From Levilactobacillus suantsaiihabitans (GTDB lineage Bacteria > Bacillota > Bacilli > Lactobacillales > Lactobacillaceae): a stretch of DNA of 64,000 nucleotides. Position 1 is the stretch's first letter, and the number at the start of each line of letters is the position of its first letter. Under the pieces are notes generated by a model. It was not told where the DNA came from. It did not search any database and saw nothing but the letters and a program-made list of their open reading frames with translations. Positions 1 to 9,327 of this stretch are shown piece by piece. The stretch is taken from contig NZ_RKLX01000010.1 of assembly GCF_004745505.1 (NCBI RefSeq), positions 1 to 64,000 on the forward strand. The letters are read 5' to 3'. The position numbers were made by a program, and so were the translations under genes.

Positions 1-42
1 CTAACTTCCACTACAGAATACAGATTGAATTCAATATTCGGG

Positions 43-86
43 TCCAAAAAAGAGGCCCAATTCGTAAGTGAATTGAACCTCTCAAA
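43..86 (-). terminator. Hairpin with U-tract, second terminator beyond rpoD
   Basis: Read on the minus strand, GAGG-CAATTC arms pair around a short loop and are followed by six T residues. It lies about 60 bp beyond the rpoD terminator with no gene between them, so it is probably a back-up terminator or ends something not visible here. Nothing else is recognisable in positions 1-145. Confidence 0.6.
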
Positions 87-144
87 TTCTCCCCATCAAC
101 ACCGGTTGACAAAGAGCCTTAAAAATGAAGATTTTGGCCTGACA

Positions 145-192
145 CAAAAAAATCCCCGCCACGACTGACAACTGCCAGTCATGGCGGGGATC
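145..192 (-). terminator. rpoD intrinsic terminator
   Basis: A near-perfect 16-bp stem (152-167 with 176-191) and a run of seven T residues on the minus strand begin about 13 bp after the rpoD stop codon. It closes the dnaG-rpoD transcription unit. Confidence 0.9.
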
Positions 193-204
193 CCTAATTC
201 AGGA

Positions 205-1329
205 TTATTCTAAAAAGTCTTTCAGTTGCTTGCTCCGTGATGGGTGGCGTAACTTCCGCAGCGCCTTGGCTTCGATTTGCCGAATCCGTTCCCGGGTAAC
301 CCCGAAGACCTTGCCGACTTCTTCCAAAGTCCGCGTCCGGCCGTCGTCCAACCCGAACCGTAACCGCAACACGTTTTCTTCCCGGTCAGTCAGCGTGTCC
401 AAGACACTTTCCAACTGTTCCTTTAAGAGTTCGTAAGCGGCGTGGTCGGCAGGACTCGTGGCATCTTGGTCTTCAATGAAGTCACCCAAGTGCGAATCGT
501 CCTCTTCACCGATAGGCGTTTCCAAAGAAACTGGTTCTTGAGCGATCTTTAAGATCTCGCGTACCTTTTCCGTTGGCATGTCCATTTCGGCCCCAATTTC
601 TTCAGGCGTTGGTTCCCGCCCTAAGTCTTGGAGTAATTGCCGTTGAATTCGAATCAACTTGTTGATGGTTTCGACCATGTGGACAGGAATCCGAATCGTC
701 CGTGCTTGGTCGGCGATGGCCCGCGTAATGGCCTGACGAATCCACCAAGTGGCGTACGTGGAGAACTTGAACCCTTTACGGTAGTCGAACTTTTCGACGG
801 CCTTCATCAAGCCCATGTTCCCTTCTTGGATCAGATCCAAGAACTGCATGCCCCGGCCCACGTAACGCTTGGCGATGGATACCACCAACCGCAAGTTGGC
901 TTCGGCCAATTCCTGCTTGGCTTCTTCTTCGCCGTTTTCAATCCGCAAGGCTAAGGCGACTTCTTCGTCCGCCGTTAACAGGTTGACCCGGCCAATTTCT
1001 TTCAAATACATCCGTACGGGGTCGTTGATCTTGACCCCAGTGGTCGTGGAGGCTTCCTTCAATTCCTTCTTGGAAACGGCCTTTTGTGCTTTAACGGCCC
1101 GTGCATCTGGCTCACCCTTAGCATCAACCACGCTGATTCCGGCATCGGAAATCGTTTCAAGTAACTTATCCATTTGCTTAGCATCCAGCGTGTAAGGCGT
1201 GGCCACCTTATCAGTCAGTTCATCGTACGTGATGTGACCGGCCTTCTTGGTGTTCTTGATCAAAGCCCGCACCGTCTTGTTGTATGCCTTTTGGTCAAAC
1301 ATTGGTTGATCCGTGGTCTTTTTTGCCAT
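205..1329 (-). CDS. rpoD: RNA polymerase primary sigma factor RpoD (SigA)
   Basis: Primary sigma-70 factor of 374 residues that directs RNA polymerase to housekeeping promoters. The acidic N-terminal region 1.1 is followed by region 1.2 ([11 protein letters not shown]), regions 2.1-2.4 including the aromatic [13 protein letters not shown] stretch that melts and reads the -10 box, region 3 ([14 protein letters not shown]), and region 4.2 with [20 protein letters not shown] contacting the -35 box. The reading frame continues upstream into dnaG, but the ATG at 1329 has a GGGGG Shine-Dalgarno and begins MAKKTTDQP, as in lactobacillar homologues. It sits 16 bp behind dnaG in the same unit. Confidence 0.97.
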   Translation of the reverse strand: MAKKTTDQPMFDQKAYNKTVRALIKNTKKAGHITYDELTDKVATPYTLDAKQMDKLLETISDAGISVVDAKGEPDARAVKAQKAVSKKELKEASTTTGVKINDPVRMYLKEIGRVNLLTADEEVALALRIENGEEEAKQELAEANLRLVVSIAKRYVGRGMQFLDLIQEGNMGLMKAVEKFDYRKGFKFSTYATWWIRQAITRAIADQARTIRIPVHMVETINKLIRIQRQLLQDLGREPTPEEIGAEMDMPTEKVREILKIAQEPVSLETPIGEEDDSHLGDFIEDQDATSPADHAAYELLKEQLESVLDTLTDREENVLRLRFGLDDGRTRTLEEVGKVFGVTRERIRQIEAKALRKLRHPSRSKQLKDFLE

Positions 1330-1345
1330 TAAAATACCCCCTAGA

Positions 1346-3193
1346 CTAAAGTTGCTTGTTCGCCTGGCGTTGTTGCTCCAGCTGAACAATCTCAATGACT
1401 AATTGCCGTTGTTGCTCGGCATTACCGAGGCGCGACGCCTCCGCCAGTTGATTTTTCTTCTGACGAAGTTGTTCGTCGATCGGCGCCTCGTCCATAATGA
1501 TTGCTAAATAGTCATCGATCTCACGCGGGGTGACCGCCGCGTAAGTTGCCGTCTCTAAATCGATGACGATCTGCTGCAGCCGGTCTTCTTTAATGAAGTC
1601 CGTAAACTGAGCAGTACGGTAGGTTTGATGCGTTTGGAAATAACCTTGGGCCAAGGTATAGATCACTTGATAATCGTCGTGGACAAAGCTGAACCCTTCA
1701 ATACTGGTGACTTTAGCCCACACGTTGCGGTCGTGCAGTAAACGGATCAACAAACCGCGTTCCGCCCGCTCTAAGCGTGTCAGTGGCCGCTTTTGTTGAT
1801 GGACCGTGACGGCCGTTTCTGGCGGCGGTGGCGTTTGGTTCACTGCCTGCCGGGGCCGAGCGCGTTCCTGCTGCGCGGCGGTATCGCGTTGCGTTTGTTT
1901 CAACTGTGCCTGCAAGGCCGCCTTGTCGATGTGAAACTCGTTAGCCAACTGGTTCAAATACATGTCCAGTTCCACGGGCTCTTGCACCTGGGCCAGCAGT
2001 GGCATGACCTGATTGACGTACGCCAGTTGTTCACTGTCGGTGTCCAACGCCTTGTTGCGCCGCAAGAACCGCAGATTGAACTGTAACGGCGGCTCCTTGG
2101 CGGTGGTTAACATTTGGCGAAAGGCTTCGTCACCGTGGGCGCGCCGATATTCATCGGGGTCTTGGCCCTCCGGCAACTGAATCACACTAAGCGTCAGGTG
2201 GCTGTGCTGCCCCAATAACGTCAACGCTCGCGAAATGGCCCGTTGCCCAGGTTCATCTCCATCATAACAGACATTGAGCTTATCTGTCGTCCGTTCGATG
2301 GCGTAGATCTGTTCCGTGGTCAGGCTGGTCCCCATGGACGCGATCCCGTTGTGCACACCCGCTTGGGTCGCCGAGATGACATCCATGTATCCTTCAAACA
2401 AGGTGACTTCCCCAGCCTGGCGAATCGCCGGTCGGGCCAGATCAAAGTTAAACAGCAGGCGGCTCTTGTTGAACAAGGCCGTTTCTGGACTGTTTAAATA
2501 CTTGGGTTGGTCGTCGGCCTTCTTGATCAGCCGCCCGGAAAACGCCGCGACGTGACCGCTGGCATTGCGCAGGGGGAACATGACCCGTTCGGTGAACCGA
2601 TCCCGTAACTCCCCTTGCGCATTTTCAATGAACAATCCTGACTGCCGTAAGAGCTGGTAGTCGCTGTTGCGTTGTTCAAAGAACGGCTTTAAGAGCCGCT
2701 GGCCGGGCGCAAATCCCAGCTGGTACGTCTCGATGGTCTCGTCCGTGAGCCCCCGATCGTGCAGGTAATCCAGCGCTGGTTGACCGACCTGCGTGTTGAC
2801 TAACACGTGGTGGTAAAGTTTGGCCGCCTGTTCCTGCAGATCAATGAGCTGACTGGTCTTCGAGTCCATCTTGGGCCCGCTGGCATCTTGCCGGTACTCG
2901 CTGTCAAGGTCCACGTGACTAAAGTCCGCGACCTTGACCACTGCCTCTGGGAAACTGACGTGTTCCAGTTCCATCAAGAACTTGAAGACGTTGCCCCCGC
3001 GACCGCAGCTGAAGCAATGAAAAATCTGCTTATCTTCTGAAACCGAAAATGACGGTGTCCGTTCCTCATGAAAGGGGCATAGACCAAACAAATTCTTACC
3101 GGACTTCTTAAGTTGGACGTACTGCCCAACCACGTCGGCGATGTTCGTTGCCGTCCGAACGGTTTCAATCACGTCCTCGGGTATCTTTGCCAC
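1346..3193 (-). CDS. dnaG: DNA primase
   Basis: Makes RNA primers for lagging-strand replication and acts with the replicative helicase. The 615-residue protein has the N-terminal zinc finger (CPFH about 25 residues before CFSCGRGG), a catalytic core with the Toprim acid motifs EGYMDVI and DGDEPGQRA, and a C-terminal helicase-interaction domain. The start codon appears to be GTG at 3193: a GGGAG site lies seven bases upstream, and the nearby ATG is out of frame. It forms a two-gene operon with rpoD, the conserved Firmicute arrangement. The leader carries a strong hairpin (3233-3272) that may attenuate transcription. Confidence 0.97.
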   Translation of the reverse strand: MAKIPEDVIETVRTATNIADVVGQYVQLKKSGKNLFGLCPFHEERTPSFSVSEDKQIFHCFSCGRGGNVFKFLMELEHVSFPEAVVKVADFSHVDLDSEYRQDASGPKMDSKTSQLIDLQEQAAKLYHHVLVNTQVGQPALDYLHDRGLTDETIETYQLGFAPGQRLLKPFFEQRNSDYQLLRQSGLFIENAQGELRDRFTERVMFPLRNASGHVAAFSGRLIKKADDQPKYLNSPETALFNKSRLLFNFDLARPAIRQAGEVTLFEGYMDVISATQAGVHNGIASMGTSLTTEQIYAIERTTDKLNVCYDGDEPGQRAISRALTLLGQHSHLTLSVIQLPEGQDPDEYRRAHGDEAFRQMLTTAKEPPLQFNLRFLRRNKALDTDSEQLAYVNQVMPLLAQVQEPVELDMYLNQLANEFHIDKAALQAQLKQTQRDTAAQQERARPRQAVNQTPPPPETAVTVHQQKRPLTRLERAERGLLIRLLHDRNVWAKVTSIEGFSFVHDDYQVIYTLAQGYFQTHQTYRTAQFTDFIKEDRLQQIVIDLETATYAAVTPREIDDYLAIIMDEAPIDEQLRQKKNQLAEASRLGNAEQQRQLVIEIVQLEQQRQANKQL

Positions 3194-3232
3194 ACCATCA
3201 CTCCCTTACCGTGGATCCATGCGCCATAGCCT

Positions 3233-3272
3233 TGAAAAGTCGCACCCCGGAAACCCGAAAAGTGCGACTCTT
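3233..3272 (-). promoter_or_regulatory. dnaG leader hairpin, possible attenuator
   Basis: An exact 8-bp stem (3238-3245 with 3262-3269) on the minus strand is followed by TTTTC. It lies between the dnaG promoter and the dnaG start codon, so it could end part of the transcription before dnaG-rpoD. Attenuation is inference. Confidence 0.6.
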
Positions 3273-3305
3273 TAATTGGAATTCGCGCGTAAAACTACAA
3301 GTTAT

Positions 3306-3333
3306 ATGATAGCATAAGGGCAATTTTTGTCAA
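3306..3333 (-). promoter_or_regulatory. dnaG-rpoD promoter
   Basis: A TTGACA -35 box (3328-3333) and a TATCAT -10 box (3306-3311) are 16 bp apart, with a TGC extension just before the -10. The predicted start is near 3299, giving a leader of about 106 nt. Confidence 0.8.
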
Positions 3334-3362
3334 TCTTTTCGGCTCGCTGAAAAAGAGTGTGA

Positions 3363-3486
3363 CCACAGGCGGTTAACTGGCGAGCAATAACAGGGCTAGG
3401 CAGTTAATCCCGGTCTTGGATTATTTGCCTAGCCCTGTTAAGCGGAACCAGTTGCCTGTTGGCGCACGTTTCGGCCATGAGGCCAC
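3363..3486 (-). repeat. Intergenic repeat family A, copy 1 (long hairpin part)
   Basis: The outer arms (CAGGCGGTTAACTGG and CCAGTTGCCTG) and inner arms (AACAGGGCTAGG and CCTAGCCCTGTT) make a long two-stage hairpin. The same layout occurs at 42061-42181 and, in the other orientation, in copies 2, 4, 6 and 7. It lies between the dnaG promoter and the 3' end of glyS. Confidence 0.8.
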
Positions 3487-3589
3487 TTTGAGACGTGGGT
3501 TGCGGCTCAAAGCAAGGTGTCGAGACCGCCCTTTGGCGACCCGTCCGTCCCGGTGGGCCAACCCCTATTCGGCGAATGGTAGGCGGCTA
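3486..3589. repeat. Intergenic repeat family D, copy 1
   Basis: About 100 bp of the pattern TTTGAGACGT...GGCTCAAAGC...GAGACCGCCCTTTGG...ACCCGTCC...AACCCCTAT...GGTAGGCGGC. It matches 58330-58433 closely and 17718-17795 in reverse orientation. It directly abuts family A here and at 58.3 kb, so A and D may travel or be inherited together. Confidence 0.75.
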
Positions 3590-3603
3590 AATACACATAT
3601 GTA

Positions 3604-3640
3604 TGAAGGGCCCCGCGGCCAAAACCACGGGACCCTTCTA
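3604..3640. other. Strong GC hairpin downstream of glyS
   Basis: GAAGGG-CCCG and CGGG-CCCTTC arms form a 14-bp stem with one or two mismatches around a CCAAAA loop. Neither strand has a clear U-tract, so it may stabilise the glyQS mRNA end or be a decayed terminator. Confidence 0.6.
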
Positions 3641-3650
3641 ATCTAATCGT

Positions 3651-3728
3651 GCCTGAGGCAAAACCTTTCAGGCGCGTTTCTTTCACCTTTACCTAGCTGA
3701 AACGTGTGCCCAAAGGCAGCCGGTTCAG
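3651..3728 (+). repeat. Intergenic repeat family A, half copy next to glyS stop
   Basis: The left half of family A: small hairpin GCCTGAGGC...GCCTTTCAGGC-like arms, then CACCTTTACCTAGCTGAAACGTG and the CAAAGGCAGCCGG arm. It stops five bases before the glyS stop codon; the right arm is missing. Confidence 0.75.
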
Positions 3729-3732
3729 CTCT

Positions 3733-5808
3733 CTATTTCACGATCAATTGATCCAAGTCGCCTAAGGTCAACGCTAAGGTGGCCAAATGACTGAGTTCCG
3801 TCAAGCGGTTGTTGCGGATGGCATCATCCTTGGCCATGACCATCGTGGCTTCAAAGTAAGCCGCAATCGTAGGTTGGATGGCTACCAGGCTGGCGTACAG
3901 GTCAGCCAAGCCCTTCTCAGCGGCCGCTGCCACTTCGGCAACGCCTTGGTGCAAGGCACCTTCACTGTCATTTTCAAACAGATCAGGGTTGACCGTGGCG
4001 GTGGCTAATTCGGCCGGTGCCTTTTGGGCTAAGCGAATCACCCGCGTCAAGGATTCGATCACATCTTTGAAGTTGGCGTCATCGGCGTGGTCAGCCAAGA
4101 GCTGAGCGGCCGTGAAGATCTGCAAGACGTCGCTGCTGGAGCCAGCCGTCACGGCATCGATGATGTCATGGCGTTGCTTGGCTGAACGCAAGATCTTGCG
4201 AATCCGATCCTTGATGAAGGACACCATGGCGTCGATTTGGCTAGCTTGGTCCAGTTGTGGGGCCACGTGCGCCGTGTCTTCAGCCGTGATGAAATCACTA
4301 GCCAGTTCAGCGACCGGTAAGGACCACTGTTGGTCTTGGGCGATACGCACGATCCCAGTGGCCTGACGCCGCAAAGCGTAAGGGTCGTTGGAACCGCTAG
4401 GGATCATCCCCGCAGCAAAGAAGGTCATGATGCTGTCAAACTTATCGGCCAGAGCCAAGACGGCACCGGGCACGGACGTTGGCAGCGCGCCATCGGCCGA
4501 GATCGGTTCGTAGTGTTCGCGAATGGCTTGGGCAACGGCTGGATCTTCGCCTTGCAGTAAGGCGTATTTCTCACCCATGACCCCTTGTAATTCAGCGAAT
4601 TCGCCGACCATGCCGGTGACCAGGTCAAACTTGTAGATCTCACTGGCACGAACGGCCGCCTTGGTTTGCGCATCGTTTAAATTGAAGTGCTTAGCCAAGA
4701 CACCGACAATAGCCGTGACCCGGGCCATCTTTTCGGCCATGGTACTGATTTTGTCGTGGAAGCTAACGGACTTGAGCCGGTCGACGTAATCGGCAATGGT
4801 CTTCTTTTGATCTTCCGTGTAGAAGAACATGGCGTCTTCTAGCCGCGCCGTCAAGACCTTCTCGTTACCGGCAACCACGTTTTGTAAGTCGTGGTCGGTC
4901 CCGTTACGCACGGAGATGAAGTTAGGCAACAGCTTGCCTTTTGCATCACGGGCGTAGAAGAAGCGTTGGTGGTCACGCATCGAGGTGATCAGAACTTCTT
5001 CGGGGATGGTCAGGTACTTCTTGTCAAAGCTCCCCTCAAAGGCGGTTGGCCATTCAACCAAGTTGTTGACCTCTTCCAACAAGCCGGCATCGACGGTGAC
5101 CGTCCAGTCATGGTCGCTAGCGATCTTTTCGATTTGCTTCTTGATCAAAGCCTTGCGCTTGTCGGCGTCGGCGATGACAAATTGGGTGGTCAGGTCGGCT
5201 TCGTAGTCGGCGGCCGTCGCAATGTCGATGTCCGTGCCTAAGAACCGGTGACCGCGCGTGTTGCGACCGGTCGTGACGTCCAAGATGCTAAAGGGAATCA
5301 CGTCGGCATCCAACAGGGCCACTAACCAACGGATGGGCCGGATGTATTCGAAATGATGGGTGCTCCACTTCATCATGGTTGGGAAAGTCATGGCGGTGAT
5401 GATATCCTTCAAGCCAGCCAGGACTTCGGCCACGGGTTCGCCGGCAATAAACTTGTCGACGTAGACGTATTCCGTACCCTTGATTTCCTTAAAGGTAATG
5501 TCATCTGGCGTCAGGCCTTGACCGCGGGTAAACCCGATTGCGGCCTTGGTCCAGTTACCATCGGCGTCTTGCGCGATCTTTTTGGCGGGACCCTTGACGG
5601 ATTCGCTGATGTCTTCTTGCTTGTCGGCTAACCCATCGATTTGGATGGCCAACCGCCGCGGCGTCGAAAACGGCTTGATGTCGTCGTAAGCGATGCGTTG
5701 TTCCTTCAAATAGTCAGCCGTCCGCTTGACCAGTTGTTTGATGGCTGGCGTTACCACGTGGGCTGGCATTTCTTCTAGTCCAATTTCCAGTAAAAATGTG
5801 TGTGCCAT
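3733..5808 (-). CDS. glyS: Glycyl-tRNA synthetase beta subunit
   Basis: Large subunit of the bacterial alpha2beta2 glycyl-tRNA synthetase; it carries the tRNA-binding part of the enzyme. The 691 residues match the family length, opening with [16 protein letters not shown] and ending in the DALR-type anticodon-binding region. Its ATG overlaps the glyQ stop codon by one base (TAATG), which implies translational coupling and equal subunit output. It shares the glycine T-box upstream of glyQ. Confidence 0.97.
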   Translation of the reverse strand: MAHTFLLEIGLEEMPAHVVTPAIKQLVKRTADYLKEQRIAYDDIKPFSTPRRLAIQIDGLADKQEDISESVKGPAKKIAQDADGNWTKAAIGFTRGQGLTPDDITFKEIKGTEYVYVDKFIAGEPVAEVLAGLKDIITAMTFPTMMKWSTHHFEYIRPIRWLVALLDADVIPFSILDVTTGRNTRGHRFLGTDIDIATAADYEADLTTQFVIADADKRKALIKKQIEKIASDHDWTVTVDAGLLEEVNNLVEWPTAFEGSFDKKYLTIPEEVLITSMRDHQRFFYARDAKGKLLPNFISVRNGTDHDLQNVVAGNEKVLTARLEDAMFFYTEDQKKTIADYVDRLKSVSFHDKISTMAEKMARVTAIVGVLAKHFNLNDAQTKAAVRASEIYKFDLVTGMVGEFAELQGVMGEKYALLQGEDPAVAQAIREHYEPISADGALPTSVPGAVLALADKFDSIMTFFAAGMIPSGSNDPYALRRQATGIVRIAQDQQWSLPVAELASDFITAEDTAHVAPQLDQASQIDAMVSFIKDRIRKILRSAKQRHDIIDAVTAGSSSDVLQIFTAAQLLADHADDANFKDVIESLTRVIRLAQKAPAELATATVNPDLFENDSEGALHQGVAEVAAAAEKGLADLYASLVAIQPTIAAYFEATMVMAKDDAIRNNRLTELSHLATLALTLGDLDQLIVK

Positions 5809-6737
5809 TAGTTGTTGGCCTCCTCGTCGTCTGCTAATAATTTTGCCCGTAAGGCTTCGTCTTTAACCAACGGGAATCCACGCTTCTTCCGTTCAGCAAC
5901 GAATGCCCGAGCCACGGCGCGTGCCATGTTCCGGATTCGTGACAGGTAACCGGCCCGTTCCGTAACGGACACAGCCCCGCGTGCATCCAACAGGTTAAAG
6001 GTGTGGCTGCACTTCAAGATGTAATCGTAAGCCGGGTGGACCAGCCCGTTAGCGATTTGCTTCTTGGCTTCGGCTTCGTATTCGTCAAAGTGCCGCAGTA
6101 ACATGTCCTGGTCGCTTTCTTCAAAGCTGTACTTGGAATGTTCATATTCGGGTTCCTTGAAAATGTCGCCGTACTTGACGCCATCGGCCCATTCCAAATC
6201 AAAGACGGAGTTGACGTCTTGCACGTAAGAGGCCAACCGTTCCAACCCATAGGTCACTTCAGAGGTGACGGGATCAACTTCCATCCCCCCCACGACTTGG
6301 AAGTACGTGAACTGGGTGATTTCCATCCCGTCCAACCAAACTTCCCAACCAACACCGGCACAACCCATGGATGGGTTTTCCCAGTTGTCTTCCACGAACC
6401 GAATATCATGTTCTAAGGGGTTGATGCCCAGTTCCTTCAAACTGTTCAGGTAAAGTTCCTGAATGTTATCGGGAGACGGCTTCATAATCACTTGGAACTG
6501 GTGGTGTTGGTACAACCGGTTCGGGTTTTCCCCGTAACGACCATCGGCTGGTCGGCGGGAAGGTTCAACGTAAGCGGCGTTCCAAGGTTCTGGCCCGATC
6601 GCCCGTAAGAAGGTGTAAGGACTCATGGTCCCGGCCCCTTTTTCCGTATCGTAAGCTTGCATCAGCATGCAGCCCTGTGCGGACCAGTACTGTTGTAACT
6701 TCAAAATGATTGCTTGCATGGACAGTTTTTCTGTCAT
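5808..6737 (-). CDS. glyQ: Glycyl-tRNA synthetase alpha subunit
   Basis: Catalytic class II subunit that activates glycine and charges tRNA-Gly with GlyS. The 309-residue product starts [18 protein letters not shown], and the family segment [20 protein letters not shown] is present. The ATG at 6737 has GGAGG about ten bases upstream. The open frame runs 33 codons further, but that extension reads through the T-box terminator and is not coding. glyQ and glyS overlap by one base and form one unit controlled by the leader at 6814-7030. Confidence 0.97.
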   Translation of the reverse strand: MTEKLSMQAIILKLQQYWSAQGCMLMQAYDTEKGAGTMSPYTFLRAIGPEPWNAAYVEPSRRPADGRYGENPNRLYQHHQFQVIMKPSPDNIQELYLNSLKELGINPLEHDIRFVEDNWENPSMGCAGVGWEVWLDGMEITQFTYFQVVGGMEVDPVTSEVTYGLERLASYVQDVNSVFDLEWADGVKYGDIFKEPEYEHSKYSFEESDQDMLLRHFDEYEAEAKKQIANGLVHPAYDYILKCSHTFNLLDARGAVSVTERAGYLSRIRNMARAVARAFVAERKKRGFPLVKDEALRAKLLADDEEANN

Positions 6738-6813
6738 GGGTGCTGTTTCCTCCTTGTATGGTTGCCAGTGGTCAAGAGACGAACTGATCGACCGATTAAA
6801 CAAATAAGCGCGC

Positions 6814-7030
6814 AAAAAAGCCCTACGAGAATTCACCGAGGCAAATTCACGTAGGGACGAAGTTTTATTTTCGCGGTTCCACCCTACTTCTAGTCAATGA
6901 CTAGCAGCTTACTTGGAAACGACTCCGAATGTGCCAACTCACGGCGGCTTGGATTCGGCTTGCACTCTCCCGAATTCGCTTAACCAATGACGCCGTGACT
7001 CTCATTCATCATAATCGACTTATTTAACTG
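6814..7030 (-). promoter_or_regulatory. Glycine T-box riboswitch of glyQS
   Basis: The T-box sequence GGGTGGAACCGCG (6871-6885, minus strand) is followed by an intrinsic terminator (6814-6857). In stem I, GAATG/CATTC and CACGGCG/CGCCGTG helices enclose a loop reading AGTTGGCA, which places GGC, a glycine codon, at the specifier position. Uncharged tRNA-Gly would allow read-through into glyQ-glyS. Confidence 0.95.
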
Positions 7031-7036
7031 TGTTTT

Positions 7037-7065
7037 ATGATAGCTGTCTGGAGCGGGGTTGTCAA
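7037..7065 (-). promoter_or_regulatory. glyQS promoter
   Basis: TTGACA (7060-7065) and TATCAT (7037-7042) are separated by exactly 17 bp on the minus strand, just upstream of the T-box. It is intact although the accessory island begins immediately beyond it. Positions 7066-7183 hold nothing I recognise. Confidence 0.88.
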
Positions 7066-7183
7066 CTGGCTGCTCACAAACCAGAACAAAATTTCCAAGC
7101 AAATCGGCGAACTGACTAATCGAGACGCCGAACCCGTTGACCGAATCAACCCTCGTCTAGCGATAAGGCCCAACCTGAGGACT

Positions 7184-7220
7184 TGCCAAAAAGAATAGTG
7201 CTCGCTAGTTTCGCACTTCT
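7184..7220 (-). terminator. Possible terminator of the helicase/partner operon
   Basis: A short AGTGC/GCACT stem is followed by ATTCTTTTT on the minus strand, a few bases after the 7228 stop codon. The stem is only five clear base pairs, so this is a weak call. Confidence 0.4.
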
Positions 7221-7227
7221 AGCCATT

Positions 7228-9327
7228 TTAATTATTTTCATTTGGATGATAGTGATGTGCCACTAACTCCTGATATTCATGTACATATTTAAACGGAAAT
7301 GGCAAAACAGTATATTGGTTCAACCGTACAAATCCTACCTGCATCAACGACTCTAGGTCACCAAATATTTTAACAATATCTGCTCGTGGACGCTCGCTAT
7401 CCATCGCCACAATCTTTTTCAAAGGGACAGCCCTCTTCTGACGTTTTTGAATCAGCGTACTGTGGCCGACAAAATAATAAAATTCACCTAGGAATTCCAC
7501 TAACCCCATGCCATATGTCCCACCCCAGTAGTTATCATAAGTCGTTTGTCGAATTGGTAGATTTAGCCAAAATCCGTGCTCTTTATGAAACTGCTTATTA
7601 AAGTCTTGCATTACCCGATTACGCCAGCTCAATTCCAAGGCACTTCCAACCTGACTGATAGCCAACTCAGCCTCATTAAGACTCTTTAACTCTGCCAATA
7701 CTTTCTTTCGTTGCTGGATATATTTTGGCTCTTGATAGTGCAACTTTTGGACCACATCAACTAAGTCCTCCCGGCAAACAGTATGACTAGGATTAGCTAA
7801 TTCCAAATTCCGAGAAATTTCTTCCACTTTGGGAATCGTCAAAAGATCAGACTGATAAATAGCAAAGACACCTTGACTATTTTGAATGGCTCCTAGCAAC
7901 CAGGCATTCTTCTCATTATCAGCGTTCCATACTTGGTACGCCACTTGTAACAACTCATTTGATTCATTTGGCGCAATAACTTCACCAAAATCAGCCTCTT
8001 CAAAATCCAACTGGCCTGTGGCTGCAATCGTCAGTCTAGTGACATGTACACAGAGTGGTTCAGACTTCCTATTCCTCTTTTCAAATAAATAGTAGCTAAA
8101 TCTCATCGCTACGGCGGACAGTTCCGACGGTGATAACTGAAGTCGTCCTTGAATAATATCTCTCTTAGTTAATAGTTGCGATAGCGTCATTAAGAATCGA
8201 CTATCATTCATGATATCGTCATCAGTGGTTAGTTGCCATTGGTATTGCTTGGTATTTATATCAAAGCTCCCAAAATTTTCAAAAGTTAAATGCTGAATAA
8301 CTCGATTGGCACAACTTACTTGATAGCTCGAATCCTGGCGATTCATAACTAGCTGAATATTAAGTCCGGGCATCGCCGCTTCACTCATTTTAGTCACCAC
8401 ACCGGCTCGCCTTAGCAAAACGCTTTTACTCATTCGCATTAGCAAATACTCCGCTAAAGCCTGGAGGTGGGGCTGTCGATTCTTAACAACTAGACAAATT
8501 GTCTGTGAGCCAGCCTGCTTCAATACTTGTTTAAGTGCAGTAACCTTACGTTTAGTCAAGTAGTTTGTTACCTCACTCACATGTAGTCGTGGTTGCCGAC
8601 GAAAACATACCATTTCACCTTGTAGAGCGGTCAACAAACCTAACAGGATACCCAGTCTAGTCCACTCAAAGTCGTTCTGGGTTTCTAACGAGAAAAAGTC
8701 AATGACATTTTTTTCACCATTCAAATGATCTTGTGTCCAAACTTTATCTTCACGTTGAGAATGCCCACACCACTTTAGACATCCTTCCCTTTCTACATAG
8801 CCATAGCTTTTTTGAGACCTCTTAAATGTTCGCGTTATCAGCTGCAACACATGGTTCTTTAATTGTATCTCCATTACAGCTAAAGAATAGCTTGATTTTG
8901 ATTTTGAATGAACCAAAAACAATTTATCTGTTGCATCAGGATTTCGCAAAATATACTGAGAATCCAGCACAGATTGCTTTTTAGCTTTGAGCATCAACAT
9001 AACAATCGTGTCCGTGTCTATTTTCTGACTACGGGCTTGCTTAAAAGTCAGTGTTTTTGACTGAATAAACTGATTATTTGGCACCCGTCCATCTAGTTGG
9101 TCCAATAACACTAAATAGCGGTAAGGACCAGTCAATTTACCTGATTGATCATCATGCGTCCGATGTAATTTGTGAATCGCAAGGACAGGGCATGCCGCAA
9201 ACCATGCCGGCAATTCTTCTGGCTTTTGAGTCTCTGCCAATACTAATCGGAAACGGTGGTCAAACTTAACTGGATCAAACTCGTAATCCAAGACATTCGT
9301 GTATACTAATAACGGTTCATCTGCCAT
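7228..9327 (-). CDS. Unknown 699-residue partner of the helicase-nuclease, possibly PIWI-like
   Basis: I do not recognise this protein with certainty. It has no signal peptide or membrane segment and is AT-richer than the flanking core genes. Its C-terminus (about residues 600-690) has strands such as GLVEFLGEFYYFVG, then FVRLNQYTVLPFPFKYVHEY; an arginine followed by an LP-x-P-aromatic stretch and a closing helix recalls the end of PIWI domains. A segment near residues 270-290 (TICLVVKNRQPHLQALAEYL) could be MID-like. In pPIWI_RE modules a PIWI protein is paired with a large SF2 helicase and a restriction-type nuclease, which is what the upstream gene supplies. The ATG overlaps the helicase gene by 11 bp and has a GGTAGGTG site, so the two are coupled. 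PIWI identity is an inference from pattern; the alternative is an unnamed defence family. Confidence 0.6.
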   Translation of the reverse strand: MADEPLLVYTNVLDYEFDPVKFDHRFRLVLAETQKPEELPAWFAACPVLAIHKLHRTHDDQSGKLTGPYRYLVLLDQLDGRVPNNQFIQSKTLTFKQARSQKIDTDTIVMLMLKAKKQSVLDSQYILRNPDATDKLFLVHSKSKSSYSLAVMEIQLKNHVLQLITRTFKRSQKSYGYVEREGCLKWCGHSQREDKVWTQDHLNGEKNVIDFFSLETQNDFEWTRLGILLGLLTALQGEMVCFRRQPRLHVSEVTNYLTKRKVTALKQVLKQAGSQTICLVVKNRQPHLQALAEYLLMRMSKSVLLRRAGVVTKMSEAAMPGLNIQLVMNRQDSSYQVSCANRVIQHLTFENFGSFDINTKQYQWQLTTDDDIMNDSRFLMTLSQLLTKRDIIQGRLQLSPSELSAVAMRFSYYLFEKRNRKSEPLCVHVTRLTIAATGQLDFEEADFGEVIAPNESNELLQVAYQVWNADNEKNAWLLGAIQNSQGVFAIYQSDLLTIPKVEEISRNLELANPSHTVCREDLVDVVQKLHYQEPKYIQQRKKVLAELKSLNEAELAISQVGSALELSWRNRVMQDFNKQFHKEHGFWLNLPIRQTTYDNYWGGTYGMGLVEFLGEFYYFVGHSTLIQKRQKRAVPLKKIVAMDSERPRADIVKIFGDLESLMQVGFVRLNQYTVLPFPFKYVHEYQELVAHHYHPNENN

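Noticed and set aside
3416-3646. 76-codon frame in the dnaG-glyS gap
   Set aside because: It lies entirely in repeats A and D and a hairpin; Arg/Pro/Gly-rich nonsense composition.
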